Translations under genes and position numbers: made by a program | Part shown: one piece after another, positions 1 through 7,560 of the stretch | Layout: every line of letters starts with the position of its first letter | Numbering within the stretch: the stretch's first letter is position 1 | NCBI GenBank assembly: GCA_023430315.1 | Contig: JAEZAW010000141.1 | Location: 1 to 14,924, forward strand | Reading direction: 5' to 3' | Length of the DNA: 14,924 bases | From: Pseudomonadota bacterium | GTDB lineage: Bacteria > Pseudomonadota > Alphaproteobacteria > Rhizobiales > Hyphomicrobiaceae | The notes under the pieces: model-generated | The model's input: the letters and a program-made list of their open reading frames with translations, nothing else | The model's database searches: none | What the model was told of the DNA's origin: nothing

Positions 1-789
1 CTGCCGTATCGCTACACATCGAGCGACAGCCTCGACGACGCCGCTGCCTGCGCAAAGGCCCTCGGCGTACGGTATGACACGGTACCGATCGCGCCTGCCG
101 TCGACGGCTTCTACCAGATGCTCGCGCCCATTTTCGGCAATCGTGCGCCGGACACGACGGAGGAGAACATACAGAGCCGCGCCCGCGGCACGACGCTGAT
201 GGCTATCTCCAACAAGAACGGCTCCATGCTGCTGACGACTGGCAACAAAAGCGAGATGTCGGTCGGCTATGCGACGATCTACGGCGACATGAACGGCGGC
301 TTCAACCCGATCAAGGATCTCTACAAGATGGAGGTCTACCGCCTCGCAGCCTGGCGCAATGCCAATGTGCCGCGCGGCGGCAAGGGGCCGGGCGGCATCG
401 TCATTCCCGAGCGCATTCTCACGAAGGCGCCGAGCGCGGAGCTGCGCGAGAACCAGACCGACCAGGACAGCCTGCCGCCCTATGATGCGCTCGATGACAT
501 CCTAAGCTGCCTCGTCGAGAACGAGATGCCGCTCCCCGACATTATCGCGCGCGGGCATGCGCCGGAGACCGTCAAGCGCATCGAACGGCTGCTGTACCTC
601 GCCGAGTACAAGCGGCGGCAGGCGGCACCTGGGGTGAAGATCTCGAGCCGCAGCTTCGGGCGCGATCGTCGCTACCCGATCACCAACCGCTTCCGTGAGG
701 ACCTGGCCGCGAAGCAGGAAGCAGCACCCGCGAACCAACGCACGCCGCAACTCGTGCAACCGCGCGCCGATGGTGGCGAGGTTTCGTAA
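1..789 (+). CDS. nadE: NAD+ synthase (glutamine-hydrolysing), 3' part, cut by the window start
   Basis: C-terminal synthetase domain of NAD+ synthase, which amidates deamido-NAD+ to NAD+ using ATP and ammonia from glutamine. The reading frame is open from base 1, so 262 codons are seen; the N-terminal glutaminase domain and the SGGxDS ATP-binding loop lie upstream of the window. Recognisable family segments are the TTGNKSEMSVGYATIYGDM stretch (from about base 235), the KDLYKMEVYRLA helix, the VIPERILTKAPSAELRENQTDQDSLPPYD segment and the C-terminal FGRDRRYPITNRF. About 30 low-complexity residues follow the last conserved segment, which is a slightly long tail. The gene ends 6 bp before the stop of the convergent CPCC gene, with no hairpin terminator between them. 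Closeness of nadE and gltX is, as far as I recall, common in this order. Very sure of the family. Confidence 0.95.
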   Translation: MPYRYTSSDSLDDAAACAKALGVRYDTVPIAPAVDGFYQMLAPIFGNRAPDTTEENIQSRARGTTLMAISNKNGSMLLTTGNKSEMSVGYATIYGDMNGGFNPIKDLYKMEVYRLAAWRNANVPRGGKGPGGIVIPERILTKAPSAELRENQTDQDSLPPYDALDDILSCLVENEMPLPDIIARGHAPETVKRIERLLYLAEYKRRQAAPGVKISSRSFGRDRRYPITNRFREDLAAKQEAAPANQRTPQLVQPRADGGEVS

Positions 790-795
790 TCGCGC

Positions 796-1074
796 TCAAC
801 GCTCTGCGTCTGTCGGTGGGCGGACACGTTCCAGCCAAGCTCGGGCGGCAGCGCCGAACTCTTGGAAATTCCGCCTAGCCTCTGCCAGTGACAGCGAGCG
901 ATTAGGTCCGCCACGAACCTCGGCTACATCGTGGTCGTCCTGGCCGTCGTCCTGCCAGGAACAAACCGGGCAGATCTCTTCGCCGCCCCGCTCATGAAGC
1001 GTGCGGTATCCGCAGCACGGGCAGCGATATGCTGCTACGGCCGAATAGGGTGCAGTAACATTGTGAAAGGTCAT
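796..1074 (-). CDS. Cysteine-rich CPCC family protein (putative zinc ribbon)
   Basis: A 92-residue protein matching the bacterial Cys-rich CPCC family (Pfam Cys_rich_CPCC). It has C18-P-C20-C21-GYRTL and, 14 residues later, C35-PVC38-SWQDD. Two CxxC-like knuckles suggest zinc binding. The following DGQDDHDVAEVRGGPNRSLSLAEARRNF segment is the usual continuation in the family. Its function is unknown; I can only say it is a small, probably cytosolic metal-binding protein. The ATG at 1074 is preferred; a TTG at 1110 would add 12 residues, and neither has a good Shine-Dalgarno. It converges on nadE (6-bp gap) and is divergent from gltX across about 139 bp. The family is clear, the start is not. 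Confidence 0.8.
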   Translation of the reverse strand: MTFHNVTAPYSAVAAYRCPCCGYRTLHERGGEEICPVCSWQDDGQDDHDVAEVRGGPNRSLSLAEARRNFQEFGAAARAWLERVRPPTDAER

Positions 1075-1124
1075 ATCCGAACTATCAGTGTGGGATAGCC
1101 GAGTGGTCAACAGTGTCTGGCCGA

Positions 1125-1135
1125 CCGATCATCGG
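1125..1135. promoter_or_regulatory. Short palindrome between the CPCC gene and gltX
   Basis: CCGATCATCGG is a perfect 5-bp-arm palindrome in the divergent intergenic region. It could be an operator for either gene, but palindromes of this size arise by chance. I found no convincing -35/-10 pair near it. Low confidence. Confidence 0.15.
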
Positions 1136-1213
1136 AAAGAAGTGCGACGGCGACCGCTGTAGTGCTATGTCGGCGGTGATGGGGTCACGTTCGCCCCCAA
1201 AGGTGGATTAGCA

Positions 1214-2584
1214 ATGACCGTTTCCGTCCGTTTCGCGCCGAGCCCGACCGGGCGCCTGCACATCGGCAATATCCGCACGGCCGTGCTGAACTGGCTGTTC
1301 GCGCGCCGCAATGGCGGCAGCTTCATGCTGCGTCTCGACGACACGGATCGCACGCGGTCGACAGAAGCCTTCGCCGAGGCCATCCGTGCGGACCTCACGT
1401 GGCTTGGCCTCGTATGGGACCGCGAGGCGCGCCAGTCCGACCGAATGGCCCGCTATGAGGAAGCTGCGACGGCGCTCAAGAAGGCTGGCCGTCTCTATCC
1501 GTGCTTTGAAAGCGAGGACGAACTCGACCGCCGCCGCGCCCGCCAGCGTGCGCGTGGCCTGCCGCCGATGTACGATCGCGCCGCGCTGAAGTTGACGCCC
1601 GAGCAGGTTCAGGAGCGCATTACCGCCGGCGAGAAGCCTTACTGGCGTCTTTTCCTGACGAACACCGATCCTTCGCGCGGCCTCGCGCTATTGCCGACGC
1701 TCATCACTTGGCAGGATGTCGTGCGCGGCGAGCAGACGGTGGACATCGGCTCGCTCTCCGATCCAGTCCTGATCCGGGCCGACGGCACACCGCTCTACAC
1801 CTTCACGAGCGTTGTCGACGACATCGACTTCGCGATCACGCACATTGTCCGCGGCGAGGACCATGTCACCAACTCGGCCGTGCAGATCCAGCTCTTCGAG
1901 GCACTCGGCGCCGAGCCACCGATGTTCGCGCATCACAGCCTGCTGATCGGCGCCGATGGGCAGGCGCTCTCGAAACGGCTCGGCGATCTCTCCGTCGAGA
2001 GCCTGCGCGCGGAAGGCCTGGAGCCGCTCGCCGTGCTCTGTCATGCCGCGTTGCTCGGCACGTCGGAGGCCATCGCGCCCTATGCGAGCCTCGACGAGCT
2101 GGCCGCACGCGTCGATCTCGCCAAGCTCTCGCGCGCACCGGGCCGCTTCGACATCGCGGAGTTGCGTGCGCTCAATGCGCGCCTGCTGCACATGCTGCCT
2201 CTGGACGCCATCGCGGACCACCTTGCGGGACTTGGGCTGGAGATATCGGCCGAATTCTGGGAAGCCGTTCGCGGCAACATCGCGACGCTCGGCGAGGTGC
2301 GCACGTGGCTCGAGGTCGTGAATGGCCCGCTGGCGCCACGCATCGAAGATGCCAAGCTATGCGCAATGGCTGCGGGCTTGCTGCCTCCCGAGCCCTGGAA
2401 CGCCGAGACCTGGGGTGCGTGGACGGCGGCCATTCGCGACGCGACAGGCATTAAGGGCCGCGCGTTGTTTCACCCGCTCAGACTTGCACTCACGGCGCGC
2501 GAGGCCGGACCTGAGCTGCGCGCCCTTCTGCCGCTGATCGGGCGGGCACGCGCCGAAGCTCGGCTCAAGGGGCAAACTGCCTAA
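1214..2584 (+). CDS. gltX: Glutamate--tRNA ligase
   Basis: Class I aminoacyl-tRNA synthetase that charges tRNA-Glu with glutamate (and, in bacteria lacking GlnRS, often tRNA-Gln before amidation by GatCAB). The 456-residue length is normal. The ATP-binding HIGH-like motif is RFAPSPTGRLHIGN (HIGN at residues 16-19), followed by the LRLDDTD segment. The KMSKS-like loop is ALSKR at residues 251-255. HIVRGEDHVTNSAVQIQLFEALG is the usual pocket region. The zinc-binding cysteines seen in E. coli GluRS are absent: only a single Cys (YPCFES) occurs there, as is common in alphaproteobacterial enzymes. The ATG at 1214 has AGGTGG (1201-1206) 7 nt upstream. Alphaproteobacteria often carry two GluRS copies; whether this is the discriminating one cannot be told here. 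Downstream is a REP-like hairpin facing the GNAT gene. Confidence 0.96.
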   Translation: MTVSVRFAPSPTGRLHIGNIRTAVLNWLFARRNGGSFMLRLDDTDRTRSTEAFAEAIRADLTWLGLVWDREARQSDRMARYEEAATALKKAGRLYPCFESEDELDRRRARQRARGLPPMYDRAALKLTPEQVQERITAGEKPYWRLFLTNTDPSRGLALLPTLITWQDVVRGEQTVDIGSLSDPVLIRADGTPLYTFTSVVDDIDFAITHIVRGEDHVTNSAVQIQLFEALGAEPPMFAHHSLLIGADGQALSKRLGDLSVESLRAEGLEPLAVLCHAALLGTSEAIAPYASLDELAARVDLAKLSRAPGRFDIAELRALNARLLHMLPLDAIADHLAGLGLEISAEFWEAVRGNIATLGEVRTWLEVVNGPLAPRIEDAKLCAMAAGLLPPEPWNAETWGAWTAAIRDATGIKGRALFHPLRLALTAREAGPELRALLPLIGRARAEARLKGQTA

Positions 2585-2593
2585 GGCAGGAGA

Positions 2594-2660
2594 GGGTGAG
2601 GGGCGGCCCTACGCGGTACATGACCGCCGCCCCTCACCCCCGCCCGCTCCCCCCGCGGGC
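2594..2660. repeat. REP-like extragenic double hairpin, likely bidirectional terminator
   Basis: Between the convergent gltX and GNAT genes lies a perfect 13-bp inverted repeat, GGGTGAGGGGCGG (2594-2606) with CCGCCCCTCACCC (2627-2639), around a 20-nt loop. A second hairpin follows at once, GCCCGC (2642-2647) with GCGGGC (2655-2660), around a C-rich loop. The wording (GTGAGGGGCGG, CCCCTCACCCC, CGCTCCCCCCGCGGGC) resembles the dispersed extragenic repeats common in alphaproteobacterial genomes. With no T-run it is not a classic terminator, but it could stop or stabilise both transcripts. The repeat nature across the genome is inferred from memory of the motif. Confidence 0.65.
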
Positions 2661-2675
2661 TCGCTTGATCCAGCA

Positions 2676-3356
2676 TCATTCCTCGACCGGGAGCGCAGGT
2701 ACTCGCGGCATCTCCGGACGCATCAATGCTGGATGGATCTCTTCCGCTGCGACCGCGCTCGGCTCCAGCAGATGTGTGCCGGAGCCAATGGCGACGGCGT
2801 CGCGTGCAGCATTCTCCTGCTTGCGCATGATGAACACCGGCATATCGCCAGCGAAGTCCGACATGCCCGGCCCTTGCGCATAGAGGTCGTAGCCCGAGCG
2901 CATGAAGAACGGCGCAGAAACGGAGGACGCGAGTGCCGTGATGCAGGCAAAGCCGGCACGACGCGCCCGCGCCTCGGCATGGGCGAGCAGCAGGGAGCCG
3001 AGGCCCATGAATGCAAAAAGGGGCTGCACGAACAGCCCCTCGATCCGAGCAACGCGTCCACCCCCATCAAGCGGCCGCCAGCCGGCTGTTCCCGCGAGCT
3101 GACCGTCGAGCCAGGCGCCCGTCAGGTCGGCGCTGCGCAGCTTGTCGGCGTACGCCGGCGCACCGAGCCACCTCATGAAATCTTCGGCGCATTTGGGGGA
3201 GACGCGCGGCGCGATGGAGGTGCGGAATGATGTCCCGTGGACGTAGCGTACGTCCGACCAGTCATCGATGCCGATGGGGCGGAGCTTTACGAGCTCGGCC
3301 GCTCGGACCCCTTGCTGGTAAGGTTCGATGTCATCGGCGCTGGCTAGGCTACGCAT
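2676..3356 (-). CDS. GNAT family N-acetyltransferase
   Basis: A 226-residue protein with a GNAT fold, transferring an acetyl group from acetyl-CoA to an unidentified amine. Motif A is at about residues 104-127, with the R/Q-x-x-G-x-G/A-type acetyl-CoA pyrophosphate loop in FAFMGLGSLLL. Motif B, APFFMRSGYDLYA (148-160), is typical of GNATs where the aromatic residue follows RxGY. Both ends extend past the domain: a 25-residue N-terminal lead before VKLRPIGIDDW, and a C-terminal tail of about 50 residues rich in Ala, Pro and Glu. The ATG at 3356 has a weak AGGTG about 8 nt upstream. It lies in the same direction as the DUF2865 gene but 237 bp downstream, so it is probably transcribed separately. 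The substrate cannot be named. Confidence 0.82.
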   Translation of the reverse strand: MRSLASADDIEPYQQGVRAAELVKLRPIGIDDWSDVRYVHGTSFRTSIAPRVSPKCAEDFMRWLGAPAYADKLRSADLTGAWLDGQLAGTAGWRPLDGGGRVARIEGLFVQPLFAFMGLGSLLLAHAEARARRAGFACITALASSVSAPFFMRSGYDLYAQGPGMSDFAGDMPVFIMRKQENAARDAVAIGSGTHLLEPSAVAAEEIHPALMRPEMPRVPALPVEE

Positions 3357-3593
3357 GATACAAGCACCTGTACGCAGATACGGGTAATCGGCCGACTACA
3401 ACCCTCAGATTGCGACAACCGTTTTTCGCTTCTGTTGCAGCGTAGGCTGTCGAGCGAGCTAACGGCAATACGGGGAAATTTCTAAACGCCTGTCGGAACT
3501 AAGATTTGGGGGTGAGTGGTGCGTCTGAACCACAGGCTTAGCAAATCGACGAGATAACGCGCCTGTTACCGCCTAAGGGAGATCGGCCCGGTT

Positions 3594-4718
3594 CTAGCGG
3601 CGCTGGCTGGCCTGCATCGGGCGCTGTTCAGGGGCCTGAGCTTTGCGCTCCGCGGGCTCCCCAGCCGTCGGTACGTACTCAGCCTGTTTGCACGAGCAGC
3701 CCGCAACGTATTCCTTGCGATGCCGGAAGGCATTCTTGATGCTGGTGTAGGGCTTGTTGTCAGTAACCGACACCATCTCCTCGACCGCACCGCCCGGATT
3801 CTGATGGTAGTAGAGCTCGGTCGGCGCTGCGCAGCGCGACTGGCAGGCGTCCACATCACGCGAGAAATGGTTCGGCAGCGTGGCAAAGCTGATCGGGAAG
3901 TAGTAGCCGTCACAGAGCCTCACGCAGAGCGTCCGATAGGTCGCATACGGAAGCGCCCCGAACTGATTGGTCGGCGTCTGGGGACGGGCACCTGCCTCCT
4001 CATCCTGCCAGAAGAACGAACCGAACGGGTTGTTGGACCCACCACGCCGACGCGCTTCCTGCTGGTAGTTCGCGCCGCAATTGTTCCGCGCCAGCTCGCG
4101 GATGATCTCATCCTGCATGGAGCGGCCACTGCTCAGGCCCATGATCTGCTGGCGCTGAATGTCCAGATCGCTCTGGCGCCGCCGCAGGTCTTCGGATCTC
4201 TGCGCCATGTCTACGCACTGGCGATTGCGCTTGAGCGTACGCGAGAACAGCCACGTCTCGTAGCACTCACCCCGGTCGAGCTGGAGCTGCACGGCGCGGA
4301 TATCGCGATCGAGCTGGCGCATCTCGGCCTCGATCTTCGGCAGGACATCGCGCGACTGGTTGCCGCGCTGGCCCTCCGCAACAAGCCGCTGCTCGAGCTG
4401 GAAGCAAATGTTGCCTTGCGCGGTGGGCGGTCCCGGCTCGCGCTGTTGCGGTGCCCAAGTGCCCGGCGGCGGACCGGACTCGCGTGGCGCTCCCCAGCTG
4501 GAGGGCGGCGGGGGGCGATACGAGGGGTCCATGGGCTCGAGGCGGCGCGGCGGCGGCCGGTCATCCCCGCCACCGCCAAAAGGCCACCAGCCGCTCTGCG
4601 CCTGGGCGGACGTCACGAATGTGGTGGAAGGCCCGAGCACAGCTACAGACGCAGCAACGGCCAGCGCGGCGGCGACACCGGCGATCGTCCTCGCGCGCAG
4701 ATGGCGCCAACCGCTCAT
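3594..4718 (-). CDS. DUF2865 domain-containing exported protein
   Basis: A 374-residue secreted or periplasmic protein. An N-terminal signal peptide is clear: basic start (SGWRHLRAR), Ala/Val hydrophobic core to about residue 30, and a likely cleavage after AQA at residue 40. A Gly/Pro-rich linker follows to about residue 100. Next comes a stretch of about 110 residues rich in Gln, Glu, Arg and Leu, likely coiled coil, with Cys at NICFQL, GECYETW, RQCVDM and NNCGANY. The C-terminal domain, LCVRLCDGYYFPISF to GCSCKQAEYVP (about 255-350), matches DUF2865, a domain of unknown function known mainly from Rhizobiales. The many paired cysteines suggest disulfides in the periplasm. The ATG at 4718 has a GAGG upstream. 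The function is unknown; an envelope role is my inference. Confidence 0.88.
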   Translation of the reverse strand: MSGWRHLRARTIAGVAAALAVAASVAVLGPSTTFVTSAQAQSGWWPFGGGGDDRPPPRRLEPMDPSYRPPPPSSWGAPRESGPPPGTWAPQQREPGPPTAQGNICFQLEQRLVAEGQRGNQSRDVLPKIEAEMRQLDRDIRAVQLQLDRGECYETWLFSRTLKRNRQCVDMAQRSEDLRRRQSDLDIQRQQIMGLSSGRSMQDEIIRELARNNCGANYQQEARRRGGSNNPFGSFFWQDEEAGARPQTPTNQFGALPYATYRTLCVRLCDGYYFPISFATLPNHFSRDVDACQSRCAAPTELYYHQNPGGAVEEMVSVTDNKPYTSIKNAFRHRKEYVAGCSCKQAEYVPTAGEPAERKAQAPEQRPMQASQRR

Positions 4719-4761
4719 TCACAGGCCTCGGCAGATAGTCGGACGGCACATGATGTCCACA

Positions 4762-4774
4762 GGTGCTTGGCACC
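4762..4774. promoter_or_regulatory. GGTGC-TTG-GCACC palindrome upstream of the DUF2865 gene
   Basis: A perfect 5-bp-arm inverted repeat with a 3-nt centre, 44-56 bp upstream of the DUF2865 start, in the 264-bp divergent region shared with the hydratase gene. Position and symmetry fit an operator, but no regulator is nearby and no clear promoter boxes are seen. It may equally be a chance palindrome. Confidence 0.2.
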
Positions 4775-4982
4775 CTCTATTCGACACACAATGCTGATGC
4801 TCAACTAGGCGGTCAATGCGGAACAATTGCGGCACGCGTCGCCGTGCACAGTTGGGTGACCACCTTCCAAAGAACGTTTTCGCATTCTGCTTCAAAGTGC
4901 CCTATCTTCCGCCGCACCACAGGTCGCCCCCTGAACGTCGATGGGCGGAAATATTCCAATAAATTGCCGGGGAGGCTCGGAA

Positions 4983-5765
4983 ATGACGTCGCAACGCGCC
5001 GCTAAGGCGGCAACCATTCTTGCCGCCGCCCGCCGCGAGGGCCGCCTGATCGAGCCTCTTCCGGATGCGTGCCGGCCACGCTCGATCGCGGAAGGTTACG
5101 AAGTCCAGAGCGCGCTCCGAGAAATCTGGCCGGATTCCGTCGCGGGCTGGAAGATCGGCGCCACCTCGCCCGTTACCATGGAGCGCTTCTGCGTCAGCGA
5201 GCCTATCTACGGCCCCTTCTTCGCGCGAGATGTTCACACCAGCCCGGCATCTCCGAGCATCAGCGGAGCAAGACCCCTGGCGATCGAATGTGAGTTTGCC
5301 TATCGCTTAGGCGCCGACCTGCCAGCCCGGACGACACCGTACTCGCGCGCGGAAATCATCGAGGCCATCGATGCGCTAATCCCGGCCTTCGAAATCGTCA
5401 GTCCCCGCTTCGCGAAGATCCCGTTCGACCATGCCCCTTCGGCCGCGGCGGACTGCATGCTCAACTACGCAATGATCCTCGGCACGCCGATCAGCGACTG
5501 GCGCGACATCGATGCTGCCAAGCACTCGGTCCAGCTGCGGATCGACGGTCTCGTTACCGGAGAAGGCACGGGGTCGGAGTGCCTCGGCGACCCGCGCAAT
5601 GTGCTCGACTGGGTGATTGAAAAGCTGCGCGCCAGCGGCGCCGGCCTGAAGAAGGGCGAGATCCTCTCCACCGGAACCTGCACGGGCATCGTTCCCCTGC
5701 AAAAGGGGCAGACCGCCGTCGCCGATTTCGGCCCGCTCGGCAAAGTCGAGGTTCGCTTCTCCTGA
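4983..5765 (+). CDS. 2-keto-4-pentenoate hydratase family protein (MhpD/fumarylacetoacetase-like fold)
   Basis: A 260-residue enzyme of the family holding 2-hydroxypenta-2,4-dienoate hydratase (MhpD) and 4-oxalocrotonate decarboxylase. It probably hydrates or decarboxylates an unsaturated 2-oxo acid with a divalent metal. The metal ligands typical of the family are present: E102-C-E104 (in IECEFAYRLG) and E137 (in PAFEIVSPRF). Other family signatures are AGWKIGATS (54-62), PIYGPFF (74-80), and the LGDPRNVLDWV and STGTCTGIVPL segments, the second being the usual TGT(x)TG-like loop. The ATG at 4983 is preferred over an in-frame ATG at 4941 because GGGGAGG lies about 7-8 nt upstream of it. It heads a plus-strand cluster with the ThDP enzyme 148 bp downstream. 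No ring-cleavage dioxygenase, aldolase or dehydrogenase is nearby, so substrate and pathway remain open. Confidence 0.87.
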   Translation: MTSQRAAKAATILAAARREGRLIEPLPDACRPRSIAEGYEVQSALREIWPDSVAGWKIGATSPVTMERFCVSEPIYGPFFARDVHTSPASPSISGARPLAIECEFAYRLGADLPARTTPYSRAEIIEAIDALIPAFEIVSPRFAKIPFDHAPSAAADCMLNYAMILGTPISDWRDIDAAKHSVQLRIDGLVTGEGTGSECLGDPRNVLDWVIEKLRASGAGLKKGEILSTGTCTGIVPLQKGQTAVADFGPLGKVEVRFS

Positions 5766-5913
5766 CCCCGCAACGCCAGCGTCGCCATGCATCGCGCGTA
5801 TGACCTCGCGCGACCGCCACCATTCAAAGCCATAGGCGGGCGTGCTACCCGTGTTGGCTCATTGCTCGCACGCCCACGCAACGGGGCGTGTCACACGGGA
5901 AGGAACACCGGCT

Positions 5914-7539
5914 ATGGCCGACACGATCAGGGGCGCCGACGTCGTCGCGCGCACGTTGGAGAAGCTTGGAACCACTAAGGTCTTCACGCTCTCCGGCAAT
6001 CACATCATGTCGATCTTCGACGCCGCGCTCGAGACCAAGCTCGAGCTGGTCCACGTGCGGCACGAAGCGGCGACCGTCCACATGGCCGACGCCTGGGGCC
6101 GCCTCACCGGCGAGCCGGGCATTGCGATGGTGACCGGCGGCCCGGGCCACGCGAATGCGGTCGGCGCGCTCTATACGGCGCTGGCCAACGAGTCGCCGAT
6201 GGTGCTCCTTTCTGGCCATGCCTCGACGGATGAGCTTGGCCGTGGTGGCTTCCAGGAGATCGCCCAGGCCGACATGGCGCGCCCGGTCGCCAAGGCGTCG
6301 TGGACGTCGACCTCTGCTTCAGCCCTCGGCGAGGATGTCGCCAAGGCATTGGACATCGCGCGGAGCGGCCGCCCGGGTCCTGTACATCTGAGCCTGCCCT
6401 CGGACCTTCTCGACGCGGAGCTTGATGCGTCGCGCGCCTCGATCGCGGATAGCCTTCCTGCCACTGCACCAGCCACGCTGCAGGATGTCTTGGCCGATGC
6501 CGTGCTCGACGCGATCGCCAAGGCGCGTGCACCGCTGATCATCGCTGCGACGCATCTTTCCGGGCCACACGGCCGGCCCCTGTTGGCCGATCTGGAGAAG
6601 GCGATTCAGGCTCCCGTCGTCATCATGGAGAGCCCGCGCGGCATTCGCGATGCGACGCTTGGATCATTCTCGGACCTGCTCAAGCAGACCGACTTGATCG
6701 TGCTCATCGGCAAGCCGCTCGACTTCACGCTCAAGTGGGCGCAGCCACCCGTCGTCGCGCCGACCTGCCGCGTGATCAGCATCGATCCCGAGCCGGCGCT
6801 GATCGCGCGCGCGCAGAAGGAACTCGGCAACCGACTCGCGCTCGCGGCGCTCGCCGAAGCACGCACCGCCGTGCGTACGCTCACGGAGCGCGGTCGCAAG
6901 ATCACACCGCGCGCGGGACAATGGCTCGCGGAAGCGCGCCGCCTGCTCGATCATCGTCCGGAGAGTTGGGCAACGCTGAAAGGCAAGAACGGCCGCCTCC
7001 ATGCCGTCGAGGTCTTCAAAGCGCTGAAGCCCATCGTCGAGCGGGATCCGAGCACCGTGCTCATCTGCGACGGCGGCGAGTTTGCTCAGTGGGGCCAAAG
7101 CCTGATCAAGCCGCCGCGCCGTATCGTCAACGGTGTTGCCGGCTCGATCGGCGCGGGCATTCCGTTCGCCGTAGCGTCGCGCGCGTGGGAGCCGAAGGCG
7201 CCGATCATCACCGTGGTCGGCGATGGCACGTTCGGCTTCCACATGTCGGAATTCGATACTGCTGTGCGGCACAATCTGCCGTTCGTCGCGATCGTCGGCA
7301 CTGACGCCATGTGGAATGCGGAGAGCCAGATCCAGCTCCGCGACTACGGCGCCCAGCGCATGCACGGGTGCAGCCTTCTGCCGACGCGCTACGATCAGGT
7401 CGTCACGGCGCTCGGCGGACATGGCGAAATGGTCGATGATGCCGCGGCACTGCCCGCCGCCATCGAGCGCGCCATCGCCTCCGGCAAGCCGGCTTGCGTC
7501 AATGTCATGATCGAGCCGATCGCGGCGCCCGCGATCTAG
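5914..7539 (+). CDS. Thiamine-diphosphate-dependent enzyme, acetolactate synthase large-subunit-like
   Basis: A 541-residue enzyme with the three-domain layout of the acetolactate synthase/benzoylformate decarboxylase superfamily. The N-terminal Pyr domain has the catalytic glutamate E51 (HVRHEAATVHMADAWGRL) and the MVTGGPGHANAVGALYTA segment. The middle domain runs from about 190 to 320. The C-terminal PP domain has GDG at 436-438, then EFDTAVRHNLPFVAIV. The usual NN of the GDG-x24-27-NN metal motif is T463-D464 here, in GTDAMWN. It joins or cleaves C-C bonds next to a 2-oxo acid or acyl-CoA; the substrate is unknown. I would not call it IlvB: there is no ilvH beside it and the motif differs. 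The ATG at 5914 with GGAAGGA upstream is preferred over an earlier in-frame start at 5842. The neighbour hydratase suggests a shared catabolic route (inference). Confidence 0.88.
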   Translation: MADTIRGADVVARTLEKLGTTKVFTLSGNHIMSIFDAALETKLELVHVRHEAATVHMADAWGRLTGEPGIAMVTGGPGHANAVGALYTALANESPMVLLSGHASTDELGRGGFQEIAQADMARPVAKASWTSTSASALGEDVAKALDIARSGRPGPVHLSLPSDLLDAELDASRASIADSLPATAPATLQDVLADAVLDAIAKARAPLIIAATHLSGPHGRPLLADLEKAIQAPVVIMESPRGIRDATLGSFSDLLKQTDLIVLIGKPLDFTLKWAQPPVVAPTCRVISIDPEPALIARAQKELGNRLALAALAEARTAVRTLTERGRKITPRAGQWLAEARRLLDHRPESWATLKGKNGRLHAVEVFKALKPIVERDPSTVLICDGGEFAQWGQSLIKPPRRIVNGVAGSIGAGIPFAVASRAWEPKAPIITVVGDGTFGFHMSEFDTAVRHNLPFVAIVGTDAMWNAESQIQLRDYGAQRMHGCSLLPTRYDQVVTALGGHGEMVDDAAALPAAIERAIASGKPACVNVMIEPIAAPAI

Positions 7540-7555
7540 CCTTCCGCGAAGGAGG
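7540..7555 (+). promoter_or_regulatory. Short hairpin overlapping the Shine-Dalgarno of the small membrane protein
   Basis: CCTTC (7540-7544) can pair with GAAGG (7548-7552) around a CGC loop. The 3' arm is part of the Shine-Dalgarno AAGGAGG (7549-7555), which is 5 nt from the ATG at 7561. The hairpin begins right after the stop of the ThDP gene, so ribosomes finishing that gene could open it. The stem is short, so an effect is only possible. Confidence 0.25.
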
Positions 7556-7560
7556 CCAGC

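Noticed and set aside
3357..3593. Hidden small gene or sRNA between the GNAT and DUF2865 genes
   Set aside because: No ORF with a start signal, no T-tailed hairpin and no convincing promoter was found; it is probably just leader DNA of the GNAT gene.
3720..4808. 362-codon plus-strand ORF opposite the DUF2865 gene
   Set aside because: Antisense to a protein with a clear signal peptide and domain; translation is Arg/Ala-rich without motifs.
5914..7539. Calling the ThDP enzyme IlvB/acetolactate synthase of branched-chain synthesis
   Set aside because: No small subunit gene is adjacent and the NN metal motif is altered; only the superfamily is supported.
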